Shown in pieces: positions 27,345-41,423 of a stretch of DNA of 64,000 bases. The notes below the pieces were generated by a model that saw only the letters and a list, made by a program, of their open reading frames with translations, made no database searches and was not told the DNA's origin. The translations under genes and the position numbers were made by a program. The stretch's first letter is position 1; every line of letters begins with the position of its first letter. This DNA comes from an uncultured Bacteroidales bacterium (lineage in GTDB: Bacteria > Bacteroidota > Bacteroidia > Bacteroidales > UBA932), in NCBI GenBank assembly GCA_905234485.1, contig CAJOHV010000003.1:1-64000 (forward strand), read 5' to 3'.

Positions 27345-28054
27345 TACTTGAGTATCAGGAATACGCAGGGCCTTTTGCCTATCGTGAAATGTTCCTTTTT
27401 CCAGCGTCCGACGCTGAGGGTGCGGATGAACTGGGTGGGCAGGGTTATGTCCGCAGCAAGGCAGAGCATAGTGCTTTCGCTGAGTCCGGCAAGCAGGTCA
27501 GCAAACAGGGAGTCGTTGCGGTAGGGGGTCTCGATGAAAATCTGAGTTTGGTGGAGTTGGCCGGATAGGCGCCCGGCGTCCTTAATGGCGGCGCGGCGGG
27601 CGTCGGTCTTCGCCGGGAGATAGCCCCTGAATGCGAACGACTGACCGTCCAGGCCGCTGCCCATAAGGGCCATCATGAGCGACGACGGGCCCACCTGAGG
27701 CACGACTTCGATCCCGCGGCGATGGCAGAGCGCTACGAGGGCGGCGCCGGGGTCGGCCACCGCAGGAAGCCCCGCTTCGCTTATCAGCCCGACGCTCGCG
27801 CCGCCCTCGAAGAGGGACGCCATCGCCTCCACCTCCTGCTCGGAAGTGTGCTCGCTCAGTTCGACCATCTTCAGTTCGTCGATATGGCCTTTGAGACCTG
27901 CGCGGGAAAGATAACGGCGCACGGTGCGGGCATCCTCCACCACATAGGTTTTGATGCTCTGAAGGAGCGCCAGAGTGGGGCCGGGGATAACCTCCGCAGG
28001 GTCGTTGTCGCCCAGAGGCGAAGGAATCAGATACAGTTTTCCGTAAGGCGTCAT
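27344..28054 (-). CDS. SAM-dependent tetrapyrrole-methylase-fold methyltransferase (RsmI-like)
   Basis: 236 residues. It opens with GKLYLIPSPLGDNDP, the RsmI-type 'L.P.PiGn' strand. VGLISEAGLPAVADPGA and VGPSSLMMALMGSGLDGQSFAFRGYLP follow the RsmI order. RsmI 2'-O-methylates C1402 of 16S rRNA. The protein is shorter and more divergent than E. coli RsmI and may be the Bacteroidetes paralogue of unknown target. It overlaps tamB by 4 nt and folB by 1 nt. Confidence 0.85.
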   Translation of the reverse strand: MTPYGKLYLIPSPLGDNDPAEVIPGPTLALLQSIKTYVVEDARTVRRYLSRAGLKGHIDELKMVELSEHTSEQEVEAMASLFEGGASVGLISEAGLPAVADPGAALVALCHRRGIEVVPQVGPSSLMMALMGSGLDGQSFAFRGYLPAKTDARRAAIKDAGRLSGQLHQTQIFIETPYRNDSLFADLLAGLSESTMLCLAADITLPTQFIRTLSVGRWKKEHFTIGKRPCVFLILK

Positions 28055-31000
28055 TCTATCGTGAGTGTCTGCTGCCCGGGAGGAGTCTCGAGCTCAGGTT
28101 GTTTTTTCTTGAAAATACCCTTGAAGAAGTCCCACATATTGTCGAACTCCCTCTGGTAGGAGATACCTGCGCCGCTTCGCTGGGAATTGTCAAGGTAATT
28201 GGTGTAGTCGTCCGCGGAGTGCGAGAAGAGTTTGGCTCTGAGCCTTCCGGACTTGTCCATCTTGATCTCCACGTCGATGTCTCCCACCAGGTTGTCGTCG
28301 CTGGTGGTGCTGTACTGCCTGTTGCCCACTGAACCGTTGACTATTACCCTGTTGTCGAAGAACTGGGTGGATAGGTTGAGGTCCACTATGTCGTTGCCGG
28401 CTTCGTTCTGGGTGTAGTTCACGCCAAGGTCCACGGGGATACCCGCCCGCTGAAGGAGCGAACTGATCTGGCCTGAGGCTATTGCCGTGAGGTTGTTGAG
28501 GATAACGCCGGAGCCGAACTGGTTGTTGACGCCGCTCTGGTCGCCGGGCAGGAAGGAGCCGGTGGCCACGAGCGCCAGGAACTGCTTCTGAATCTTGTCT
28601 TCAGTGTTGAGTTCGCTTCGGACTAGAGCGTCGGTAGTGGGATCAAGGTCGGGGACGTCCACACTGAACTTGAGTTGAGGGTTGCGCAGACGGTCGCTCA
28701 CGGAGATACCGCAGATGACGTCGCGGCGGGTGGACACCGAAGTAGTGTCGGAAATGAGCGTGCCCACGGATGCCTTCACCGTGTTGGTGGCGGTGATGTC
28801 CAACTCCGTATCCATAAGATCGCCTGCAAATCTGACCGAACTGCCTTCAGCGATATCGAAATCCTTGCTGAAGATTCCTGCGGCCGAGAGTTTGAATTTG
28901 CCTTCCTGGATGGTGTAATCGCCGCCGAGCGTCAGTTCTTCCGTGCGGGAGTCGTAGTTGACCTTCACGGTGCCGTTGCCGCCCACGGTGACTACGTTGT
29001 CGCCGCCGGCGTCTATCTCGGCGCTGAGTTTCACCTGAGGGGTGGTGGTGATGCTCACGTCTGCCAGAAGTCTGCCGCCTTCTTCTTCAAGCACCTGCTC
29101 GGCAGCCTTGACCACCTGCTTGGGCTTCTTGGCCTCTTCCTCTTCTTCTTCCTCGTCTGAAGGAGGCGGCAGGAAGGTGAGGGTGGCGGATTCCTGCTTC
29201 GCCATTCCTCCGAGCGAGACTGTGAGATTGCCGCTTCGGGCGGTGGAGAGCGCGGCTGCGAGGCGCATCACTTTGTCTTCGTCGGCCACGAGAGACACAT
29301 CGCCATTGGCATAAAGTTGGCCGCTGAACATATCGGCCTTGCCCTTGTCGCTGATGAGTTGCAACTGATGCAGTTTCGCGTTCAGTTCGCTGAAACGGCC
29401 GGTGATGGTCGCTTCGCCCTTGCTCTGGTCCGTGAGGGTGATTATATTGATGAGAAGGCCTTCTTTGTCGCCGCTGATAGTGCCGCCCACGGCATAGCGC
29501 ACACCCGTCGGCACCACGGTGAGGTCGTCTGCCAGGGTGATACGGGTTCTGCTGAGGTCTATCTTGTCTGCGCCCAGGGTGTAATCCACGCTCAACTTGC
29601 CGTCGATGCTTCCGCTCCCGAATGTGACCACATCATTGAGAAGCGGCTGCAGCAGGGCGGGATCCAGTTTGTCCAGAAGCATCACGGCCATCAAGTTCTT
29701 CGAGTTGAGGTCCAGATGCGATTCGTCGCGCCGTATGCGGAGGTCTTCCACACCCGCGGGTGAGAAGTGCGAGGCGCTGAAACTTATGCGGTTGTCGTAT
29801 TCGTCGTCCATGCTCGCGTCCATGCTAACGCGGCCGATGGAGGCGCCGCTCAGCGTGAGATCGGGGCAGACGAGGGCTATATCAAGCCCGGCGTTGCTCT
29901 CCAGCGGAGTCCTGTAAAGGGCCTCGCCGCTGAGCAGGCCGCCGATTTCCACTATTGCCTCATCGCTGAGGAAACTGTTCACCATCGAAAGGTCGAAGCC
30001 ATTGAGCGTGAGTCTCATCTCTGCCGGCTCTTTTCTGGACATCGAGCCTTCGACATCGAGCGTCTGGTCTCCGAGATACAGGCCCATATCGCTGACATGG
30101 AGATTGCCGGTAGTGTGGTAATCCACGGTGCCCTTACGGAATGACCATGCCTGGCCGTTGAACACCACCTCGGAATCGCCCATACGTCCGCGTATGGCGA
30201 GTGAATCCGCTTCGTCGCGGTAGAACCCTGCCCCGAGCGAGAGTTTGGCCGACTCGATGCGCGTGCTGAGGGCGGAGGCGTCGAGGGTAAGGCTGTCTCG
30301 CATAAAGCTGGAGGAAATCTCTATGCCGGAAATCTGCATTTCCGGGAGAGTCACCGTGATAGGGTTGACCGTCCTGAGCCTGAGGGCCTTCGCGCTCTCG
30401 CTGCCTTTGATTTCTATGCCTTTGATGCGCATATCTCCTATCCTCACGTTTTCAGACTCTACCGAGGCGTCCAGATTGCCGGCCTTGCTCATGGCGAACT
30501 TCATCTTGGAGCCGGAGTTGATGTAGATATCTTTCTTGAGAGGGGAGAGCAGCGCCCTGGTGTCTTCCAGGTTCACGTCGATAGTAAAACTCTGCCCGTC
30601 GTGCCCGCTCGTGTCGTCATCGCCGGTGAGCGCCGGGACATACTTGTTCAGCACGGCTTCGCGCAGGAATTCGGGGAATTTGGTAACCGGGATGACCGAA
30701 CTGTAGGATGCCCGCCCGAAGCGGGGGCTCCACAGGACCATTTTATGGTTGGCCGAGCCGGCGGCGCCGCGTTCGGACATATCGTTGAACGATAGGGTGA
30801 AATTGCCTATGTCGTTGGAGGCGTCGTCCGTTATGTAGCGGAAATTCTGTCCCGAGATGTTACCGAAGATGTTCCCGAGCGTGTCCAGCGCAGCGTTCGC
30901 CCTGATGTTTCCGCGCACGGCGGATCCGCCTCCGCGCTTATCCAGCCCGGTCTTTTCCAGGTCCAGATTGGCGAGGTTGAGGTCGCCTCGAGCGAAATAA

Positions 31001-32643
31001 TATCCGCGAGAACTTTTCTTGGTGCTGACTCGTCCGCTGAACAGGATGTTGGCATTGGGGTCGGAACTGATGATGTTTGCATCGAACACTCCGTCGTCGA
31101 AGGTGCCCCTGCCCCTGATGCCCGTGTATGTGTAGTCCAGGAACTTGATGTTGTCTATCTTGAAGGTGTCCACCCTGGCGCGGGTCACTTCGCGGTTGAA
31201 GTCGCCGGCGGCAGTGATGGTCATCGAAGTGCGTCCGAGGGCATCCATGTTCATGAACTGGCCGAGGTCGGCATCTTCCAGCGCGAGTTTGCCGTCGAAA
31301 CTGAAGGCGTTGCGGTTGTCCGGGATGGTGTCTATCCTGCTGGTGCTGGCATTCACCACGAGGTCGCCGTAGTTGGTCGTCAGCGCGCCGTCCGTGCGCA
31401 TATGGGTTAGCCAGCCGCTCGCGCTTCCCGAGAATCTTGCCTTCACGTCCTTTGCGAACTCCGATATGTCTATTCCGGCTTCCGGGGCGAACGCTTTGAG
31501 CAGATCGGTCAGCGAACGGGATGTGAAATCCAGGTAGCGCACCTCGGCGGCAATCTCAGGCTCCATATCGCTCAGGATGAGGTTGGTCATCTCGAAGTCC
31601 AGGTCGGCCGCGGTGCCGCTGAACTTGTCAGTCAACTCGAGTTCGCGGACGCGAAGGTCGTTGACCGGGCCGTAGGCCGTGCCCTTGCGTATGTCGAACA
31701 CCACGGGGCAGTCCCCGAAGTAACCGGCATAGGCGGCTATGGTCTTCATAGCGAGCGTGCTGCGGCGCAGCCTGAGCGTCATATCCACGCAGTTGATATA
31801 GTCCTGGAAGTCCAGGATGCGGCTGTAGCGCATCGAATAGTAGGGAATATCCAGATCCGACCATTCGTCCCAGATATGAGCGCCCGTCACCTCGGTCAGG
31901 CCGAGCCTTTCCGCGCCTTTGTCGTACCCTGTGGACATCTGGCCCGAAGCGTTGAGGGTGTAACCGCACTTGTCCGTGGCCCTTATTTCGTCTATGTCCA
32001 TCGAGAATCGGCCGCCCACATACTTCATATTGCGAAGTTTTGCGTAGGGAATCGCCAGGTCCACATCGGCCCAGTTGATACCCACTCCGGTGTACTTGAA
32101 ATTAAGGTCTGTGCAATAGTTCAGCATTACCACACGGGAGTTGCGCAGGTCCACCTTGCCGATGGTGAATAGATCCGGCAATTCCACGGGGTATCTTTCC
32201 TTGTCCTCGGGGATTCCGAAAGCGCGGGTAAGATTGCAGGTATAGCCGTCGGAGTCTTCGTCGAAGAGGACATAGACGAAGACCAGGCCATCCGTGCGAA
32301 GGCGGTCCAGGCACACTCCTCCGAGTCCTTCTTTCCTGATGTTGAGCAGTCCCTTGAGGGAGAAAGTGGCGCTGAGTCTCTTCGCATAGAGGAGGGTGTC
32401 CGCGTCCTCGCGGCCTTCTTCGACCACTGCGACATCCTCGAGCACGAGCGTCCTGAACGGGACGAAACGTATGCCGGAGAAGGACAATTTGCCCTGAAGC
32501 GATTCGTTAAAGGAATCGGCGGCTTTCAAGGCTATCTTGCGCTGCACGGCGGGGAGGTGCAGAACCAGAAGTCCTGCAGCCAGAATCACGGCGATCGCCT
32601 CGAAGATGCGCGCGATGATTTTTAAGCCCCGTTTTTTAGCCAT
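28051..32643 (-). CDS. tamB: Translocation and assembly module TamB/DUF490 family protein
   Basis: The start at 32643 (MAKKRGLKIIARIFEAIAV) gives 1530 residues. The ORF-track extension to 32847 runs through the tsaD gene and its promoter. An N-terminal membrane anchor (about 10-30) and an AsmA-like region are followed by a very long beta-rich region. The C-terminal DUF490 domain contains the family blocks GGDNVVTVGGNGTVKV and the terminal barrel-like segment. A run of acidic residues (SDEEEEEEEAKKPK) interrupts near residue 1190. TamB-like proteins bridge the periplasm for lipid transport or outer-membrane protein assembly. Confidence 0.9.
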   Translation of the reverse strand: MAKKRGLKIIARIFEAIAVILAAGLLVLHLPAVQRKIALKAADSFNESLQGKLSFSGIRFVPFRTLVLEDVAVVEEGREDADTLLYAKRLSATFSLKGLLNIRKEGLGGVCLDRLRTDGLVFVYVLFDEDSDGYTCNLTRAFGIPEDKERYPVELPDLFTIGKVDLRNSRVVMLNYCTDLNFKYTGVGINWADVDLAIPYAKLRNMKYVGGRFSMDIDEIRATDKCGYTLNASGQMSTGYDKGAERLGLTEVTGAHIWDEWSDLDIPYYSMRYSRILDFQDYINCVDMTLRLRRSTLAMKTIAAYAGYFGDCPVVFDIRKGTAYGPVNDLRVRELELTDKFSGTAADLDFEMTNLILSDMEPEIAAEVRYLDFTSRSLTDLLKAFAPEAGIDISEFAKDVKARFSGSASGWLTHMRTDGALTTNYGDLVVNASTSRIDTIPDNRNAFSFDGKLALEDADLGQFMNMDALGRTSMTITAAGDFNREVTRARVDTFKIDNIKFLDYTYTGIRGRGTFDDGVFDANIISSDPNANILFSGRVSTKKSSRGYYFARGDLNLANLDLEKTGLDKRGGGSAVRGNIRANAALDTLGNIFGNISGQNFRYITDDASNDIGNFTLSFNDMSERGAAGSANHKMVLWSPRFGRASYSSVIPVTKFPEFLREAVLNKYVPALTGDDDTSGHDGQSFTIDVNLEDTRALLSPLKKDIYINSGSKMKFAMSKAGNLDASVESENVRIGDMRIKGIEIKGSESAKALRLRTVNPITVTLPEMQISGIEISSSFMRDSLTLDASALSTRIESAKLSLGAGFYRDEADSLAIRGRMGDSEVVFNGQAWSFRKGTVDYHTTGNLHVSDMGLYLGDQTLDVEGSMSRKEPAEMRLTLNGFDLSMVNSFLSDEAIVEIGGLLSGEALYRTPLESNAGLDIALVCPDLTLSGASIGRVSMDASMDDEYDNRISFSASHFSPAGVEDLRIRRDESHLDLNSKNLMAVMLLDKLDPALLQPLLNDVVTFGSGSIDGKLSVDYTLGADKIDLSRTRITLADDLTVVPTGVRYAVGGTISGDKEGLLINIITLTDQSKGEATITGRFSELNAKLHQLQLISDKGKADMFSGQLYANGDVSLVADEDKVMRLAAALSTARSGNLTVSLGGMAKQESATLTFLPPPSDEEEEEEEAKKPKQVVKAAEQVLEEEGGRLLADVSITTTPQVKLSAEIDAGGDNVVTVGGNGTVKVNYDSRTEELTLGGDYTIQEGKFKLSAAGIFSKDFDIAEGSSVRFAGDLMDTELDITATNTVKASVGTLISDTTSVSTRRDVICGISVSDRLRNPQLKFSVDVPDLDPTTDALVRSELNTEDKIQKQFLALVATGSFLPGDQSGVNNQFGSGVILNNLTAIASGQISSLLQRAGIPVDLGVNYTQNEAGNDIVDLNLSTQFFDNRVIVNGSVGNRQYSTTSDDNLVGDIDVEIKMDKSGRLRAKLFSHSADDYTNYLDNSQRSGAGISYQREFDNMWDFFKGIFKKKQPELETPPGQQTLTIE

Positions 32644-32649
32644 ATCCTC

Positions 32650-32686
32650 CAAATTTAGTAATATTCGGTGAATATTGCTAACTTTG
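32650..32686. promoter_or_regulatory. Symmetric divergent promoter of tamB and tsaD
   Basis: Two outward-facing -7 boxes, minus TAAATTTG (32650-32657) and plus TAACTTTG (32679-32686), flank a palindrome AATATTC-GGT-GAATATT (32660-32676). The whole 37-bp block is dyad-symmetric apart from two mismatched positions per 17-bp arm. The boxes end 6 nt and 8 nt before the two ATGs, so both mRNAs should be nearly leaderless. Confidence 0.7.
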
Positions 32687-32694
32687 ACCCCGCT

Positions 32695-33717
32695 ATGGCA
32701 GATATTATCCTTGGGATCGAGTCTTCTTGCGACGACACCTCGGCCGCCGTTATCGCGGACAGGGTGTTGCTCTCCAACGTGATTGCAAGCCAGGACGTTC
32801 ACCGCGCTTTCGGCGGGGTCGTTCCGGAATTGGCGTCCCGCGCGCACGAACTCAACATCGTTCCCGTGGTCAGTGAGGCTCTCTCCCGCGCGAAGGTGCA
32901 GCCTTCGGACGTGTCAGCGATAGCGTTCACCCGCGGTCCCGGTCTGCTGGGATCGCTGCTTGTGGGCACCTGCTTCGCCAAGTCGCTCGCAATCTCGTTG
33001 GAAAAGCCTCTGGTGATGGTCAATCACCTTCAGGGCCATATCCTTGCGGGTTTCGTCCGCCAGCCGGACGTGCCGGTGCGCGAGCCATCGTTCCCGTACC
33101 TTTGCCTGCTGGTCTCCGGCGGCAATTCGCAGATCGTGAAGGTCAATTCTCCCCTCGATTTTGAGATTCTGGGGCAGACCATCGATGATGCGGTGGGGGA
33201 GGCTTTCGACAAATGCTCGAAGATGATGGGCCTGGGATATCCCGGAGGGCCGATTATCGACAAACTGGCCAAACTTGGCGACCCCAAGCGTTTCAGTTTC
33301 GCAAAGCCTCATATACCCGGACTGGACTACAGTTTCAGCGGAGTGAAGACCTCTCTTCTGTATTTCGTTCGCGACGAGATGGCGAAGGATCCGGAATTCA
33401 TGGAGAAGAACAAGGAAGACATCTGCGCTTCGTTCCAGAAGACCCTGATCGACATTCTTCTCGACAAGTTGGTTAAGGCGGCTAAGCAGACCGGCATAAA
33501 GGAGATCACGATAGGCGGCGGCGTGTCGGCGAACAGCGGACTGCGCTCCCGCATTATGGAAGAGGGCGCGAAACGCGGCTGGAACGTCTATCTTCCTGAA
33601 TTCAAGTTCACTACGGACAATGCCGCTATGATAGCCATAGCAGGCTATTTCCACTATCTCGCCGGGGAACGCTGCCCGCTGGACGTGGCGCCTGTTTCCC
33701 GTATCGCCGATTTCTAG
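32695..33717 (+). CDS. tsaD: tRNA N6-adenosine threonylcarbamoyltransferase TsaD
   Basis: The start ATG at 32695 (MADIILGIESSCDDTSAAV) gives 340 residues. The ORF-track start at 32668 lies upstream of the -7 box. The fold is ASKHA, with the metal-binding pair in NHLQGHILAG, the phosphate loop LLVSGGNSQ, and near the end GGGVSANSGLR. TsaD transfers threonylcarbamoyl to A37 of tRNAs together with TsaB/E and TsaC. It is followed after 4 nt by a COG2509 flavoprotein. Confidence 0.97.
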   Translation: MADIILGIESSCDDTSAAVIADRVLLSNVIASQDVHRAFGGVVPELASRAHELNIVPVVSEALSRAKVQPSDVSAIAFTRGPGLLGSLLVGTCFAKSLAISLEKPLVMVNHLQGHILAGFVRQPDVPVREPSFPYLCLLVSGGNSQIVKVNSPLDFEILGQTIDDAVGEAFDKCSKMMGLGYPGGPIIDKLAKLGDPKRFSFAKPHIPGLDYSFSGVKTSLLYFVRDEMAKDPEFMEKNKEDICASFQKTLIDILLDKLVKAAKQTGIKEITIGGGVSANSGLRSRIMEEGAKRGWNVYLPEFKFTTDNAAMIAIAGYFHYLAGERCPLDVAPVSRIADF

Positions 33718-33721
33718 ACCC

Positions 33722-35272
33722 ATGCGCACGCTGGAACTCACTTGCCCGATCGACCGGCCGATGAGCCGTGAGGCCGTCCAGGCCCGCATTTCCCGTATAA
33801 CGGGCAGGCGTGACCTGAGCGCGGTGGTCGTAAAGCGCAGCATAGACGCTCGCGGAGAGCCGGTCTACCGCTATAGGGTGGATGTCTACGAAGCCACGGA
33901 GCGCTATGATGAGACGCCGCTGGCGCCGTTTCGGGACGTGCATAATGCCGAACCGGTCATCGTCGTGGGCGCAGGCCCCGCAGGGATGTTCGCCGCGCTG
34001 AGGCTGCTCACCCTTGGACGCAAGCCTGTGGTGCTCGAAAGAGGCAAGGACGTGCATGCGCGCAAAATCGATATGGCGCTGCTTTCGCGTGAGGGCGCTG
34101 TGAATCCGGATTCAAACTACTGCTTCGGCGAGGGCGGGGCCGGCGCGTTTTCGGACGGGAAACTCTACACACGTTCTACGAAGAGGGGCGACAATATGGA
34201 GGTCCTGCGCAGGCTGGTCCAGTTCGGCGCCTCTCCTGATATTCTGATAGACGCCCATCCCCACATAGGTTCGGACAAATTGCCCGTCGTGGTGGAGAAC
34301 ATACGCAAGTGCGTTGTGGACCACGGCGGAGAGTATCATTTCGATTCTCGAGTGGTGTCAGTTGCGAAAGGCGCTGACGGACTTTTCACAGTGCGGACCG
34401 CGGCAGGTTCGGAGTTCAAGGCAGCGGCGGTCATACTCGCCACCGGCCACTCGGCGCGCGATGTCTATGAGATGCTCGCTGCGGATGGGGGGGCGCTGGA
34501 GGCCAAGGGCTTCGCCCTCGGCGTGCGCGCCGAGCATCCGCAGAGCCTCATCAATCGCGCGCAGTTCCATGGCCGCTGGCACCCGGGCATTCCCGCTGCC
34601 GAATACAGTTTCGCCCTTCAGGAAGACGGCAGGGGAGTATTCTCATTCTGTATGTGCCCCGGAGGCATCCTGGTGCCTTCTGCGACCGAGCCTGAGACGG
34701 TGGTCCTGAACGGAATGTCAAATTCTGCGCGAAATTCCCGCTGGGCCAACGCCGGAGTAGTCGTCCAGATAGAGCCTGAAGACATCCCAGGAGACTCTCC
34801 GTTCAAGCTCTATGATTTCCAGCAGAAGGTGGAAAGAGATATGTACAAGGCCGTCCGTGAGGCGGTTAAAGGCGCAGACTTAAACCCGATGGCAGCCCCT
34901 GCCCAGCGAATGACAGACTTCTGCGAAGGACGCCTTTCCGGAACTCTTCCGGAGAGTTCTTACCATCCGGGTGTCGTCAGCGTCCGTCTGGACAAGGTCT
35001 TGCCACCCATAGTCGCCGACCGTCTCCGCAAGGCCTTCCCTCAGGTCCGTATTCGCGGCTACTACTCCTCCGAAGCCCTGCTGCTCGGCGTGGAATCCCG
35101 CACCTCCTCTCCAATCCGTATCCCCAGAGACCCGGAAACTCTATCCTACGTCTCCATCCCAGGACTCTACCCCTGCGGTGAAGGCGCCGGCTACTCCGGC
35201 GGCATCGTCTCCTCCGCCATCGACGGCCTCCGCTGCGCCGAAAAGGCCGCGCGCTTTTTCGTAACGCGCTAA
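33722..35272 (+). CDS. FAD-dependent dehydrogenase-like protein (COG2509)
   Basis: 516 residues. An N-terminal region of about 75 residues precedes the dinucleotide-binding VIVVGAGPAGMFAALRL (about 80). Conserved COG2509 stretches follow: NYCFGEGGAGAFSDGKLYTR, ILATGHSARDVYEML, GFALGVRAEHPQ and the C-terminal YPCGEGAGYSGGIVSSAIDGL. The family is widespread and biochemically undefined. It is probably co-transcribed with tsaD, and a bidirectional terminator lies about 110 nt downstream. I give no substrate. Confidence 0.88.
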   Translation: MRTLELTCPIDRPMSREAVQARISRITGRRDLSAVVVKRSIDARGEPVYRYRVDVYEATERYDETPLAPFRDVHNAEPVIVVGAGPAGMFAALRLLTLGRKPVVLERGKDVHARKIDMALLSREGAVNPDSNYCFGEGGAGAFSDGKLYTRSTKRGDNMEVLRRLVQFGASPDILIDAHPHIGSDKLPVVVENIRKCVVDHGGEYHFDSRVVSVAKGADGLFTVRTAAGSEFKAAAVILATGHSARDVYEMLAADGGALEAKGFALGVRAEHPQSLINRAQFHGRWHPGIPAAEYSFALQEDGRGVFSFCMCPGGILVPSATEPETVVLNGMSNSARNSRWANAGVVVQIEPEDIPGDSPFKLYDFQQKVERDMYKAVREAVKGADLNPMAAPAQRMTDFCEGRLSGTLPESSYHPGVVSVRLDKVLPPIVADRLRKAFPQVRIRGYYSSEALLLGVESRTSSPIRIPRDPETLSYVSIPGLYPCGEGAGYSGGIVSSAIDGLRCAEKAARFFVTR

Positions 35273-35411
35273 TTATCAATTATATCTGCAGCTATTGTAG
35301 AAGGATTAGAGCAGCGAAGCTGCGAAAGGCAGGGGAGTTTGAGGGGGTACGCCCCCTCAATCAAAGTAGCCCTTGTGGCCAAAAAAGGTCGGTTTAGACC
35401 GACCTTTTTTG
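35273..35411. other. Intergenic region with stacked hairpins
   Basis: 139 bp between the flavoprotein and tRNA-Thr. From left: GCAGC-gaa-GCTGC (about 35312-35324), then GAGGGGG-tacg-CCCCCTC (about 35341-35358), a 7-bp stem with a TACG loop as in the sRNA at 341-361, then the bidirectional terminator. A degenerate -7 (TATATCTG) is near 35281. It may be a structured 3' end or a small RNA; I see no gene. Confidence 0.4.
35381..35410. terminator. Bidirectional terminator between the COG2509 gene and tRNA-Thr
   Basis: The stem AAGGTCGGT / ACCGACCTT is flanked by A6 and T6, so it works on both strands. Confidence 0.9.
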
Positions 35412-35485
35412 AGCCACATAACAGGCTTGAACTGTTGACCTTCGCGTTACGAATGCGATGCTCTACCAACTGAGCTAATGTGGCT
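35412..35485 (-). tRNA. tRNA-Thr (anticodon CGT)
   Basis: 74 nt. The acceptor stem is AGCCACA / TGTGGCT, the D-arm GCTCAGTTGGTAGAGC, the anticodon loop TTCGTAA giving CGT, and the T-arm contains GTTCAAGCC. CCA is not encoded. The anticodon stem has one A-C mismatch next to the loop. A minus-strand -7 box TATCTTTG (35494-35501) lies 8 nt before the 5' end, so it has its own promoter although it follows the GH2 gene by 27 nt. Confidence 0.93.
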
Positions 35486-35493
35486 TGGGAGCG

Positions 35494-35501
35494 CAAAGAT
35501 A
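35494..35501 (-). promoter_or_regulatory. -7 box of tRNA-Thr
   Basis: The minus-strand TATCTTTG matches TAnnTTTG and ends 8 nt before the mature tRNA 5' end. Confidence 0.6.
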
Positions 35502-35512
35502 GAAAAAAACTT

Positions 35513-40703
<5,191 letters not shown>

Positions 40704-40704
<1 letters not shown>

Positions 40705-41423
40705 CAGAATTTACGGAACCTGAGTCCTATGACGCCCCAGAACGCTTCGCCGAAGATGCTTCCGGACATCTTGGATGTGCCGGCTTTGCGGTTGACGAAG
40801 ATCACGGGCACTTCTGCCACCTTGAATCCTTTGCGCACGGCGGTGTATTTCATTTCGATCTGGAAGCCGTAGCCTTTCATCTTGACCGCGTCCAGGTCTA
40901 TGCCCTCAAGGACCTTGCGGGAGTAGCAGAGAAAACCGGCCGTGCTGTCTTTGATCTTGGTCCTGAGCACGGTGCGGGTGTACACCGATGCATAATAGGA
41001 CATGATAATACGGCCGATAGGCCAGTTCACCACACTCACACCGTCGGCATAACGGGAGCCGATGGCGAAGTCCGCGCCGCCCTCCTCGCAGGCCGCAAGC
41101 AGGCGGGGAAGGTCGTTGGGGTCATGCGAGAAGTCAGCGTCCATCTCGAAGATGTAGTCGTAGCCTTTCTTGAGAGCCCATTTGAACCCTGCGATATAGG
41201 CCGTTCCCAGCCCGAGTTTGCCGCTGCGTTCAATGATGAAGATCCTTCCGGGGAATTCGGGCGCCAGGCGCTTGACCGCCTCGGCGGTGCCATCCGGAGA
41301 GCCGTCGTCGATTATCAGGATATGGTATTCGCCTTCGAGAGCGAGAACGGCGCGAATGATGTTCTCGACGTTCTCGATCTCGTTGTAGGTCGGAATAATT
41401 ACAAGTTTACTTTTTTTCGCCAT
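40704..41423 (-). CDS. Family 2 glycosyltransferase, dolichol/polyprenol-phosphate-mannose-synthase-like
   Basis: 239 residues with no membrane segment. IIPTYNEIENV opens the GT-A fold, IIDDGSPDGT binds the nucleotide, and EMDADFSHDP carries the metal-binding Asp residues. The C-terminal VPVIFVNRKAGTSKMS is typical of polyprenol-phosphate mannosyl- or glucosyltransferases. It probably loads a sugar onto undecaprenyl phosphate for envelope glycosylation. Its start lies 17 nt inside the end of the tricorn-like gene, so the two are coupled. Confidence 0.88.

Noticed and set aside
32644-32847. Extension of tamB to 32847
   Set aside because: It would run through the tsaD promoter and coding start and has no membrane signal.
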